From Sphingobacteriales bacterium (GTDB lineage: Bacteria > Bacteroidota > Bacteroidia > Chitinophagales > Chitinophagaceae), in assembly GCA_016185185.1 (NCBI GenBank), contig JACPOD010000072.1, positions 1 to 41,049 of the forward strand: DNA of 41,049 nt, read 5' to 3'. Below, piece after piece: positions 1 through 8,373 of the stretch (positions within the stretch are counted from its first letter, which is position 1; each line of letters begins with the position of its first letter). The notes below the pieces were generated by a model. It was not told the DNA's origin, ran no database searches, and worked only from the letters and a program-made list of their open reading frames with translations. The translations under genes were made by a program, and so were the position numbers.

Positions 1-1028
1 TAGGAATGTATGTTCCAGAACATGTTGTTACCAACAATGACCTTACACAATACATGGATACCAGTGATGAGTGGATACAGGAAAGAACAGGTATAAAAGA
101 ACGCCGCTATGCACACCGAACAGGCGAAACGACCACTACGATGGGAGTGGAAGCAGCAAAGATCGCTATTGAAAGAGCAGGCATTACCCCGCAGGACGTT
201 GATTTTATTGTATTCGCCACATTAAGTCCGGACTATTATTTCCCCGGCTGTGGTGTGCTGGTACAACGTGCCATGAAGATGAAAGAAATTGGGGCATTGG
301 ATGTACGCAATCAATGTTCTGGTTTTTTGTATGCCCTCAGTGTGGCCGATCAATTTATAAAAACTGGTATGTACAAAAATATTTTAGTGATAGGAAGTGA
401 AAAACATTGTTTTGGATTAGACTTTAGCACCAGGGGAAGAAATGTGAGTGTCATCTTTTGTGATGGTGCTGGTGCAGTGGTATTACAACCAACAAAAGAT
501 GATTCAGTTTCGGAAATATTAAGTACACATTTGCACAGCGATGGTGAATCAGCTGAAATATTAGCCATGTATAACCCCGGTACACATGCCAATCACTGGA
601 CACAGGAAAAAGTAGCGGATTTTGATGAAGCAGAATTAGGGAAAATGTTTTTCAGCCACACAATGATTGATAAAGCACAGGTTTTTCCTAATATGGACGG
701 GCCGGCTGTATTTAAAAAAGCGGTGGTAAAGTTTCCGGAAGTAATAATGGAAGCTCTGACAAAAAACGGGTATCAAACTTCTGATATAAAAGTTTTAATT
801 CCCCACCAGGCCAACCTCCGCATTGCTGAATTTGTACAAAAGAAATTAGGATTGAAAGACGAGCAGGTGTATAATAACATTCAGCACTACGGTAATACCA
901 CTGCGGCCTCAGTTCCCATTGCTTTGTGTGAAGCCTGGGAAAAAGGAAAGATAAAAGAAGGTGACCTGGTTTGCCTCGCTGCCTTTGGAAGTGGCTTTAC
1001 CTGGGCCAGCGCTTTATTAAAATGGTAA
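1..1028 (+). CDS. fabH: 3-oxoacyl-ACP synthase III (FabH-like), 5' end cut off
   Basis: Beta-ketoacyl-ACP synthase III family, a thiolase-fold enzyme that condenses an acyl-CoA with malonyl-ACP to start fatty acid synthesis. Counting from the Met at position 6, the catalytic Cys is residue 104 (RNQCSGFLYA); the His (IPHQANLRI) and Asn (HYGNTTAAS) of the triad follow in the C-terminal half. The codon before that Met is Gly (GGA), and the family normally reads a few residues, then G-x-Y-V-P, so the true start almost certainly lies upstream of the window. The segment between the central domain and IPHQAN is longer than in E. coli FabH, as in the 'FabH-like' paralogues of Bacteroidota, so a secondary-metabolite or specialised lipid role is possible. 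It converges on the SulP gene with a 7-base gap. Confidence 0.9.
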   Translation, partial: GMYVPEHVVTNNDLTQYMDTSDEWIQERTGIKERRYAHRTGETTTTMGVEAAKIAIERAGITPQDVDFIVFATLSPDYYFPGCGVLVQRAMKMKEIGALDVRNQCSGFLYALSVADQFIKTGMYKNILVIGSEKHCFGLDFSTRGRNVSVIFCDGAGAVVLQPTKDDSVSEILSTHLHSDGESAEILAMYNPGTHANHWTQEKVADFDEAELGKMFFSHTMIDKAQVFPNMDGPAVFKKAVVKFPEVIMEALTKNGYQTSDIKVLIPHQANLRIAEFVQKKLGLKDEQVYNNIQHYGNTTAASVPIALCEAWEKGKIKEGDLVCLAAFGSGFTWASALLKW

Positions 1029-1035
1029 TATCTAT

Positions 1036-2586
1036 TTAATGAATGGCAGTAACACTTACTTTCTGTATTCCGTTCAGATGAACTTCTATATGCCGGTCGT
1101 GAGCTTTGTTTTCAAATTCACTTATGATCTCAAGAATATCGTAGTCAATAAAATTACATTCACTGCCATCAATTGTTAAAACAGAATACTCCGGAATTTT
1201 ATCCAATGCATCCCGTAATCTTACTTTATTTAAAAAAGTAACATTGGTGTTGAGTTTGATATAATACACTTCTGTTTCATGCAGTATTCTTTTCTGGATC
1301 TTATACTCAGCTTTAAAATTGTTCCGGATAATAAAGTAAACAGATATTAATAAACCAATACTTACGCCGATCAGCAGATCGGTAAGCAGAATGATAACAA
1401 TAGTAAAAATGAAGGGAAGAAATTGCTTCCATCCCAGGCTCCACATATTACGATAGAGTTTTGGTTTGGTAAGATTATACCCGGTTAAGATAAGCACTGC
1501 TGCCAGTGAAGCGTAAGGAATTTTATTCAGCGCAAAAGGAATTAATAAAACTGTCAGCAATAAAAAAACACCATGAGTAAAGGCCGACATCTTTGTTCTG
1601 CCACCAGCATCCACATTGGCAGAGCCACGAACAATAACTGCGGTAACTGGAATGGCTCCCAGCAAACCACAAGTGATATTACCAACACCTTGTGCCAGCA
1701 GCTCACGGTTTACAGATGTTACCCGGTTATGTACATCCAGTTTATCAATTGCCTCCACGCAAAGCAATGTTTCTAATGTAGCTAACAGGCCAATAATAAT
1801 TCCCGTTTTCCAAACATCTGATCTTACAAATAATTGTGTAAAATCCGGAAAAGTAATTTGACTGAAAATATTAGCGGGAATATTTACTAACTGGGTTTGT
1901 TTCAGTGTTAAGCCAGCAGTTGCCAGGCTGAAAATATAATTAACTAACACCCCGGCAACAACAGCCACTAAAGGAGCAGGAACATGTTTTACTTTCTTTA
2001 TAAATCCTTTTTGAAATAAAACAAGTATTAGTAGTGAAACCAATGTAACAATAATAGCTCCACGTGTGGCGTGTACGCTGAAGTTGCGGATATTGCCAAA
2101 AAAATTTTTTGTTTCAAACAAACTGGTAAAACCACTGGTCCAGAAATCAGGCTGATCATAACCGATTGCCACTGGAATTTGTTTGGAAATAAGAATGATC
2201 CCAATGGCCGCCAGCATTCCTTTAATAACCGCAGAAGGAAAATAATTCGCAATCACTCCGAGTTTTAAAATACCCAGTAACAACTGAAACAACCCGGCGA
2301 CGATTACGGATAATAAAAAGATCTTAAAATCACCAAAGGAAATTATGGCTGCTGCCACAACAGTAGATAAACCTGCCGCCGGACCAGAAACACCCAAAGC
2401 TGAATTACTGATAAGTGTAATAACAATACCGCCAATAACACCAGATAAGATACCTGCATACAAAGGAGCACCGGAAGCGAGGGCAATACCCAAACAAAGC
2501 GGAAGGGCAACTAAAAAAACAGAAAGACCGGCGGGAAGATCGTAACGGAAAAAAATCAGCCGGTAGTATTTAATTCTTCTTTTCAA
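1036..2586 (-). CDS. SulP family inorganic anion transporter with C-terminal STAS-like domain
   Basis: Inner-membrane anion transporter of the SulP (SLC26) family; members move sulfate, bicarbonate or other anions, usually with Na+ or H+. The N-terminus carries the family signature DLPAGLSVFLVALPLCLGIA, followed by about a dozen hydrophobic segments with the SGPAAGLSTVVAAAI motif. The last ~90 residues (from about 425) form a short STAS-like domain (LTIDGSECNFIDYDILEII). The start is a TTG codon: the upstream frame meets a stop three codons earlier, and no ATG occurs before residue ~120, well inside the transmembrane core. The substrate cannot be read from sequence. No carbonic anhydrase gene, which would point to bicarbonate, lies next to it. 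Confidence 0.9.
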   Translation of the reverse strand: MKRRIKYYRLIFFRYDLPAGLSVFLVALPLCLGIALASGAPLYAGILSGVIGGIVITLISNSALGVSGPAAGLSTVVAAAIISFGDFKIFLLSVIVAGLFQLLLGILKLGVIANYFPSAVIKGMLAAIGIILISKQIPVAIGYDQPDFWTSGFTSLFETKNFFGNIRNFSVHATRGAIIVTLVSLLILVLFQKGFIKKVKHVPAPLVAVVAGVLVNYIFSLATAGLTLKQTQLVNIPANIFSQITFPDFTQLFVRSDVWKTGIIIGLLATLETLLCVEAIDKLDVHNRVTSVNRELLAQGVGNITCGLLGAIPVTAVIVRGSANVDAGGRTKMSAFTHGVFLLLTVLLIPFALNKIPYASLAAVLILTGYNLTKPKLYRNMWSLGWKQFLPFIFTIVIILLTDLLIGVSIGLLISVYFIIRNNFKAEYKIQKRILHETEVYYIKLNTNVTFLNKVRLRDALDKIPEYSVLTIDGSECNFIDYDILEIISEFENKAHDRHIEVHLNGIQKVSVTAIH

Positions 2587-2672
2587 TACTTGTTATTGAA
2601 TTTGTGTAAAGATACATTATTCAAACAGCTACTTTTGTAAAACATTTACAGCATCGGTTTTTATTGTTATCT

Positions 2673-3575
2673 ATGAGCAGAAAAATTATTTATCTAATTA
2701 ATCCCATCTCCGGAACCAAAGGCAAGGAAGAACTAAAAGCCCTTATACGTAAGCGAACAAAAGAAGCAGGTATTTCTTTTGAAATACAGGATACCGACCG
2801 AACCGGGAAATATGAAGCAGTAAAAAATAAAATAAATAAAGAGGAAGTAACGGATGTAGTGGTATGTGGCGGCGACGGAACGGTAAGCGCTGTATCTGCG
2901 GCTTTATTACAACTGAAGGTGAATATTGGTATCATTCCCATGGGAAGCGGCAATGGTTTGGCATTAGCTGCCAGTATTCCCAAAGCACCTTCAAAAGCGT
3001 TAGATATTATTTTTAATGGCAACGCTTCGTTTATCGATGGTTTTTATATCAATGATGATTTTTCCTGTATGCTCTGCGGGCTAGGTTTTGACGCACAGGT
3101 AGCACATGACTTTGCCAAACAAAAAACAAGAGGGCTGCAGACCTATATTAAAATTTCAGCGATCAATTATTTTAAAGCCAGCCCATATAAATTTTCCATC
3201 CTGTCAAAAGAAAAAAGTTTTGATACAGAAGCATGGTTTATTTGTATTGCTAACAGCAACCAGTTTGGTAACAATATGAAGATTGCCCCCAAAGCAAGTT
3301 TGAGTGATGGGTTATTAGATATTGTTATTGTAAAAAAGATGAATAAGCTAATGCTGCCGTTATCAGTGCTGGCGCAGTTTGCCGGTATTAATGCTTTGCA
3401 AAATGTGAATGACTATACCGATAAAAAGAATATCATTTATTTTCAAACACCATCGCTTACTATAAAAAATTTATCCAATGCCCCTTTTCATATTGATGGA
3501 GATCCTAAAGATTCAGCCGGAGATTTTAAAATAAAAGTGGTGCGAAATGCCATCAAACTTATTCAGCCTGCTTAG
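2673..3575 (+). CDS. YegS/DagK-like lipid kinase
   Basis: Diacylglycerol/sphingosine kinase-like protein, 300 residues, that phosphorylates a lipid hydroxyl using ATP. The catalytic domain shows INPISGTKG at residues 10-17, the nucleotide-binding GGDGT at 66-70, and PMGSGNGLA; the C-terminal half ends with the FHIDGDP strand typical of YegS-like kinases. I take the ATG at 2673, because the three codons before it (beginning with TTG) have no counterpart in the family and the protein then starts MSRKIIYLINP. A possible -7 element (TACTTTTG, 2630-2637) lies upstream without a well-spaced -33. The 3' end overlaps the convergent patatin gene by 17 bases. The substrate is unknown; the neighbouring lipase suggests a lipid role, but this is inference. 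Confidence 0.9.
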   Translation: MSRKIIYLINPISGTKGKEELKALIRKRTKEAGISFEIQDTDRTGKYEAVKNKINKEEVTDVVVCGGDGTVSAVSAALLQLKVNIGIIPMGSGNGLALAASIPKAPSKALDIIFNGNASFIDGFYINDDFSCMLCGLGFDAQVAHDFAKQKTRGLQTYIKISAINYFKASPYKFSILSKEKSFDTEAWFICIANSNQFGNNMKIAPKASLSDGLLDIVIVKKMNKLMLPLSVLAQFAGINALQNVNDYTDKKNIIYFQTPSLTIKNLSNAPFHIDGDPKDSAGDFKIKVVRNAIKLIQPA

Positions 3576-5808
3576 CTACAGGAGCAAGATTGGTTACTAT
3601 CTGCATATTATGTATGATCTGTAAAGCCTGCTGATTGATAGTGGAATGCATGGCTTCGGCAATATCTTTTTTTTCAATATTGGTAAGATGAAAATTTAGT
3701 GCTGCTGTTTTTTCTTCTTTTTCCGGTATGTAGGCAAACACAACTCTTTGAAACGGGAATTGAAAACTATTATCAGCGTATGCTGTTAACTCTTCCTGGT
3801 AATAGTCAGAAAGTTTATGCCAGTTGTATTGAAGTATTGTTGCCGGTTTGGTTATTGCCTGTAAAATTCCCGGTTCACCAAAATCATTTTGCCATTCGCC
3901 ATTCTTACGGTCCCTAACCTGTATCTGAACAACTCCGCTTGTATTTTCATTCAGCCATTCTTTAAATACATCTAAAAAACGCAAAGTAGTTTCCTGTCCG
4001 TAGTTATCCCGAAGCCCTGCATCCATTACATCAATAACTGGTTTGGTGGGTAACCATACATTGGGCAATACATACGGAAAACTTGCATTGATACGCATGG
4101 CTGTAAGCAGGCGCAGGTTATAAGGGTTTTGTTTTTGAAAAAACTGGCAGAAATCAATGGCATCCGGTTCGCCGTAAACACCACTTGCTGTATCAGGCAA
4201 TGGCCGCATCAAAAAACGAATAGGTTGTGTACTTGTCATCATCTTTCTTCCATCGAGTGTAACGGTGGAGTTAAAGATCACTAATGGTATGGCGGCTTTA
4301 CTTTCCAACTCCACATAATCTTTTAATTGTTTGTTCAGCATTTCTCCGGCATTTTCATTGAGTTGCTGTTCAAATGCATAAGCCCTGTCTTTTACATAGC
4401 GATAAGGGCCAACCGAAAATTTTTCAGCAGGTGCTATCAGGTCTCTTGAAATAAAAGAGGAGAAAAGGGGATTCAGCAAGTCTTTACTGATATTATCGGG
4501 CAATGCATCATCCTGCAGATTAAATTTTGCTCCCTGCTGGTTACGTAAATACAATTCACGGAAATAAGTGGCACCTAACATTCCTCCCGACGCACCCGTC
4601 ATTAAAAAAGTTCGTTTCATTAATTCGCCATGGGTTACACTATCGAGGTGTTGTAACACATTCATGGTAAAACAGGCGGAGCGGTTACCACCACCGCTAA
4701 AATTGAGAATATACATCACCGGTTTTTCTACACCTTGTTTTTTCTTCCAGTTCTCCAGCACCTGCCGCATCTGTTGTTTATCCTTTTCCATATGCTGAGT
4801 GGAGGCCATCTCTAACAAAGTTTCCCGGTTGTAGGCGGGTCGTTCAGTTTTGTTTTCATAATTCAATCCAAAAGCACGGTTGCGGGGATCAATGATATCG
4901 TATTTGAATAATAAATTAAAAACAACGATCAATACAATTACAAAAGGGATGGCCCAGCTTCCTAACCAATATGAAAGTGAACCTACTGCTGCAATCAGTA
5001 TTGAAAAGAAGATCAGTATACTGGCAGCGGCTGGCGCCTGGAATGTTTTATTGTCCATAAAAAAACCAAGGCCCAGTAAAAACAAAAAAGCAAGCAGGAT
5101 AGAAACAATGGCTGAAAAATGATGGCGTTTAAAAATATTATCCAGAAACAGTTTGCTGTAATGCGATACTTCCCTGGTTTTTCGTAATTGCAATTTTGTA
5201 CTTAAATACCAGTCCACCTGTATTAACCCCGGCCCCCATTTACGTGGGCCTTCTTTTTCCAAAAATTGTTTGGGATCGTTCATCGCAGGAGCTATCTGAC
5301 GGATAATGGTTCTGTCGGCACCAAAGAAATAAGCGAAAGAAATCAGTAACAACAAAATTAATCCTGCCAGAAATCCGACTGACATGGAAAAAACTTCTCC
5401 GGCAGACATAGCCTCTTTCAAATATTCAAACCGGATAGATGTTACCAAATAATAAATAAGGAATAAAAGCGGAAGGATGGCATTATTGATACAATACTTT
5501 AGAAAGGGTTTGGAGGTAGTGGCCAGGAATTTAAAATGTTTGCTGAAAAGGATAAAGGTTGTAATGTTCCAGCTCATAATAAAAATTCCCATAGCAATGC
5601 CTGTAATAGCTGCACTGATCCAATTGACTTTTCCTAAATATTCAGGAGCCAAAAAAAGAGAATCCACCCCGAAGGTCTTCATGAAATTACCCGAGATAGC
5701 GCCCATAACGATGAGCCAGAATACAAGCAGCACCTGGTACTTACGGAAATGCAGCAATACCAGTTGTACCGGTAAGGAACGATATATACCAATGAGCAAT
5801 TCTTTCAT
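3559..5808 (-). CDS. patatin-like phospholipase with N-terminal membrane domain
   Basis: Likely lipid acyl hydrolase anchored in the inner membrane, 749 residues. The first ~305 residues hold about seven hydrophobic segments in two groups, separated by a polar stretch around residues 165-230. The patatin domain follows: the oxyanion-hole motif SGGGNR at ~371-376, the nucleophile Ser ~407 in TGASGG (GxSxG), and the catalytic Asp ~596 in DAGLRDNYG. The full Ser-Asp dyad is present, so activity is plausible. I place the start at the ATG at 5808; an in-frame TTG four codons upstream is the only alternative. The multi-pass membrane part is unusual for patatins, and its role is unknown. It is separated from ctaA by 80 bases. 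Confidence 0.85.
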   Translation of the reverse strand: MKELLIGIYRSLPVQLVLLHFRKYQVLLVFWLIVMGAISGNFMKTFGVDSLFLAPEYLGKVNWISAAITGIAMGIFIMSWNITTFILFSKHFKFLATTSKPFLKYCINNAILPLLFLIYYLVTSIRFEYLKEAMSAGEVFSMSVGFLAGLILLLLISFAYFFGADRTIIRQIAPAMNDPKQFLEKEGPRKWGPGLIQVDWYLSTKLQLRKTREVSHYSKLFLDNIFKRHHFSAIVSILLAFLFLLGLGFFMDNKTFQAPAAASILIFFSILIAAVGSLSYWLGSWAIPFVIVLIVVFNLLFKYDIIDPRNRAFGLNYENKTERPAYNRETLLEMASTQHMEKDKQQMRQVLENWKKKQGVEKPVMYILNFSGGGNRSACFTMNVLQHLDSVTHGELMKRTFLMTGASGGMLGATYFRELYLRNQQGAKFNLQDDALPDNISKDLLNPLFSSFISRDLIAPAEKFSVGPYRYVKDRAYAFEQQLNENAGEMLNKQLKDYVELESKAAIPLVIFNSTVTLDGRKMMTSTQPIRFLMRPLPDTASGVYGEPDAIDFCQFFQKQNPYNLRLLTAMRINASFPYVLPNVWLPTKPVIDVMDAGLRDNYGQETTLRFLDVFKEWLNENTSGVVQIQVRDRKNGEWQNDFGEPGILQAITKPATILQYNWHKLSDYYQEELTAYADNSFQFPFQRVVFAYIPEKEEKTAALNFHLTNIEKKDIAEAMHSTINQQALQIIHNMQIVTNLAPVAKQAE

Positions 5809-5888
5809 AAGAGGCAGCAATATGGTACAGGTAACGGCTGCTATATAACGCTAAGCAAGCATTTCTGTTATTACAAGGTAGGAAATTT

Positions 5889-6953
5889 TTAAGCTGGTTT
5901 ATTATGACTTCTTATTAAATACAGCATCCACACCAAACTAATAAGCAGGAACATTGCCACCAGCTGATGCAACTGTGCATACCATTCAAATATGCCCCAG
6001 TGCTGCGGCGCCATATTGGGACTACTAATGACAGTAAGAATGCCTAACAGCACCTGCAACAATACAAGGGCCATGGGCAACCATTTTGTTTTATTAAAAA
6101 GCGAAGAGGAAGAATGTTTAAATGCTTTCCATGTCCATACAACAATCAATACCAGTAATAAATATGCCAAACCCCGGTGTATGAACTGAACCATTAATTT
6201 ATTTTTGGTAAGGTTGCTGAGCCAGTGAGCCTGTTTAAATAAATTGGGTGGAAACGCATAGCCATTCATATCGGGCCAGGTAGGTGAAATGGTAGCGGCT
6301 TTATGCCCGGCCATAAAAGCACCATAGATCAATTGTATAATTAAAACAACCAGTATCCGCCAGGTTAACTTTCTTAAAGATGGGTTGATGCTGACCTGTT
6401 GCGATGGAACCAGCAACTGTAAGGCAAACCAAAAGGTGTAACACAACAAACCCAGTGCGGAAATAAAGTGTATGGCTAAACGAATATGATTGACGTAAAT
6501 GTTCTCCTCATTCAACCCGCTGGCAACCATTATCCATCCTATCAATCCCTGCAAAGCACCGAGTAGGAAGAGGATGAAGAGTGGATTGATCATTTCATTT
6601 TTAAACCTTTTTTGTATAATAAAGATCACAAACGGGATGGCGAACACCACGCCAATAAATCTAGCCCAGTTGCGGTGCAGCCATTCCCAGAAATAAATGG
6701 ATTTAAAATCGGCTATGCTGAAATGCGGGTTTAAAAATTTATACTGACCTATCTGTTTGTATTTTTCAAAAGCAGTATTCCAGTCCTGTTCGTTCATGGG
6801 AGGTAAAGCGCCGAGGATGGGTTTCCATTCCGTAATAGATAAACCCGAGCCGGTAAGCCGGGTAATACCGCCCAGTAATACCTGCACCATTATCATAAAC
6901 ACACCTGTGAGTAACCATATTGCCACCGGGCGGGAAGAAGGATTTGCTTTCAT
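5889..6953 (-). CDS. ctaA: heme A synthase (COX15/CtaA family)
   Basis: Inner-membrane enzyme that oxidises the C8 methyl of heme O to a formyl group, making heme A for aa3-type cytochrome oxidase. It has 354 residues and about eight membrane segments in two four-helix halves. The signature GGITRLTGSGLSITEWKP lies at 28-45, followed by EWLHRNW with the conserved His 93; further candidate haem ligands are His in NHIRLAIHF, VQFIHRGLAY and YAQLHQLVA. It resembles the COX15 (mitochondrial/proteobacterial) type more than the Bacillus type. A candidate promoter lies just upstream and leaves a leader of only about eight bases. No cytochrome oxidase subunit genes are visible nearby. Confidence 0.93.
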   Translation of the reverse strand: MKANPSSRPVAIWLLTGVFMIMVQVLLGGITRLTGSGLSITEWKPILGALPPMNEQDWNTAFEKYKQIGQYKFLNPHFSIADFKSIYFWEWLHRNWARFIGVVFAIPFVIFIIQKRFKNEMINPLFILFLLGALQGLIGWIMVASGLNEENIYVNHIRLAIHFISALGLLCYTFWFALQLLVPSQQVSINPSLRKLTWRILVVLIIQLIYGAFMAGHKAATISPTWPDMNGYAFPPNLFKQAHWLSNLTKNKLMVQFIHRGLAYLLLVLIVVWTWKAFKHSSSSLFNKTKWLPMALVLLQVLLGILTVISSPNMAPQHWGIFEWYAQLHQLVAMFLLISLVWMLYLIRSHNKPA

Positions 6954-6961
6954 AACGGGTG

Positions 6962-6995
6962 CAAAGGTAGGAGCATGAAATTTTTCTTTTTCAAA
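6962..6995 (-). promoter_or_regulatory. candidate promoter of ctaA
   Basis: On the minus strand there is TTTG (complement of 6992-6995), 22 bases, then TACCTTTG (complement of 6962-6969), matching the Bacteroidota -33/-7 consensus TTTG/TAnnTTTG at the long end of the usual spacing. The ATG of ctaA follows eight bases after the -7 box, so the transcript would have a very short or no leader. Confidence 0.5.
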
Positions 6996-7040
6996 TGATT
7001 AAAAAAACATTCAATTTAATAAGGAATGATAAACATTTTA

Positions 7041-7454
7041 CTACTGCACCACTTTAATATATCCCCATCCTTCTCCCTGTTTAGAAATAATTTCATAAAT
7101 ACCATCGGGTACGGTTAACACGCCGGGCAGTAACTGGCTTTTCTCAATTTTCCAATGTTTCATGGCCACTTCGCAAACTTTAAATTGTACGTTTCCCATT
7201 TTGGCATACTTAATGACTTCATCAGCCACGGTTGATTTGTCTTGTGTTACCATCTCTATTGATTTTCCATAAAATACCACTTCCAGTTTGGCATCTTTAT
7301 GTTCATCCGTAATCAATTTGATCCATCGTAACACTGTTTGATGCATAGTTGTGTCTTTACTGGTAATATCAAATACCACGTTATAGGGTTGCTGTGCTTT
7401 TATTGTTGCAGAAATAAATAACGTAGCTAACAAAAAGGGAATAATTTTTTTCAT
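7041..7454 (-). CDS. secreted DsrE-family protein
   Basis: 137-residue protein with an N-terminal signal peptide (hydrophobic stretch ending around ATIKAQ, residue 21). The mature part has the DsrE/DsrF-like alpha/beta fold: a strand NVVFDI, KLEVVFYGKSIEMV, then FKVCEVAM with a single Cys 94, and the family ending LLPGVLTVPDGIYEIISKQGEGWGYI. DsrE-family proteins carry or bind sulfur on a conserved Cys; periplasmic versions are poorly characterised. It is divergent from a second DsrE-like gene (Tat signal) 176 bases away, whose last ~60 residues match the same pattern. The single Cys could hold a persulfide, but a role in sulfur transfer is inferred only from the family. Confidence 0.8.
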   Translation of the reverse strand: MKKIIPFLLATLFISATIKAQQPYNVVFDITSKDTTMHQTVLRWIKLITDEHKDAKLEVVFYGKSIEMVTQDKSTVADEVIKYAKMGNVQFKVCEVAMKHWKIEKSQLLPGVLTVPDGIYEIISKQGEGWGYIKVVQ

Positions 7455-7630
7455 AACTAAGTTTTTACCCTTATAAGATACAACTACAAGGAATGAAAGA
7501 GATGCATGTGCAAAAATTTTCTTTCTATTTTTTAAACCATGATGCTATTTAACCAAAATCTTTCGTGTGGCATTTTAATTTTCTGTAGCTTAATTGCTCT
7601 TTTCATTTCTTCACCTAAAACTGTTTTTGT

Positions 7631-8320
7631 ATGCAAGAACTCAATCAACCAAATGCAAGACGTGATTTTTTGGGTACCGTGGCTGCCGGAGCAGCAGTAA
7701 GTTTGGCCGCAATGGCTAGTCCGCTCAGCGTATTTGCCGGGGCGGAAGAAAAACCGGATGCCAGTGATGCCGATAAATGGTTTGATAACATAACAGGGAA
7801 GCACCGGGTAGTTTTTGATGCAACCCAACCACATGAAGTAATGCCTTTTGCCTGGCCAAGAGTTTTTTTAATGACCAACCAGGCAACAGGGTCAACAGAA
7901 AAAGATTGCAGTGTAGTGGTAGTGCTGCGGCATAATGCCATACCGTATGCTTTTGAAGACAGGCTATGGGCCGATTATAAATTTGGAGAAATGTTTAAGG
8001 CCGATGATCCTGTAACAAAAGCTGCGGCTACCCGTAATCCCTTCTGGAAACCCAAAGAAGGTGCTTTTAAAATTCCCGGCTTTGGAGTGGTACAAATTGG
8101 TATTAATGAATTACAGGCAAGTGGCGTGATGTTTTGTGTATGTAATGCAGCTATGACTGTGTTTAGTGCTGTTGCTGCACAAGGTATGGGTAAAAAGGCT
8201 GAAGATGTAATGGCAGACTGGAAGAAAGGGTTGTTGCCGGGTATTCAAATAGTTCCTTCGGGAGTATGGGCATTAGGCAGGGCGCAGGAACACAAGTGTG
8301 CTTATATTTTTGCCGGATAG
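7631..8320 (+). CDS. Tat-signal DsrE-like protein
   Basis: 229-residue protein beginning with a twin-arginine export signal (RRDFLG at 10-15, then a hydrophobic Ala-rich stretch to about residue 37, ending SVFAGA). This implies export in the folded state, perhaps with a cofactor. The C-terminal part matches DsrE-family proteins: GVMFCVCNAAM with Cys 169 and Cys 171, then LLPGIQIVPSGVWALGRAQEHKCAYIFAG. Cys 171 aligns with Cys 94 of the divergent neighbour. The central 45-160 region is longer than in ordinary DsrE proteins. A TatC gene lies in the same window. The function is unknown; nearness to a TsdA-like cytochrome makes periplasmic sulfur or thiosulfate metabolism a reasonable guess. Confidence 0.78.
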   Translation: MQELNQPNARRDFLGTVAAGAAVSLAAMASPLSVFAGAEEKPDASDADKWFDNITGKHRVVFDATQPHEVMPFAWPRVFLMTNQATGSTEKDCSVVVVLRHNAIPYAFEDRLWADYKFGEMFKADDPVTKAAATRNPFWKPKEGAFKIPGFGVVQIGINELQASGVMFCVCNAAMTVFSAVAAQGMGKKAEDVMADWKKGLLPGIQIVPSGVWALGRAQEHKCAYIFAG

Positions 8321-8339
8321 TTTTAAGTTTTTTTAATTG

Positions 8340-8373
8340 AATGCAGGTGTAAAAATAATGCACCTGCATTTTT
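8340..8373 (+). terminator. rho-independent terminator after the Tat-DsrE gene
   Basis: A perfect 10-bp stem AATGCAGGTG (8340-8349) / CACCTGCATT (8361-8370) with an 11-base loop is followed by a T-rich run. The stop codon of the convergent cytochrome gene (8372-8374) touches the 3' arm. Confidence 0.8.

Noticed and set aside
5477..5848. 123-codon plus-strand open frame opposite the patatin membrane domain
   Set aside because: It mirrors the hydrophobic coding region on the other strand and has no family features.
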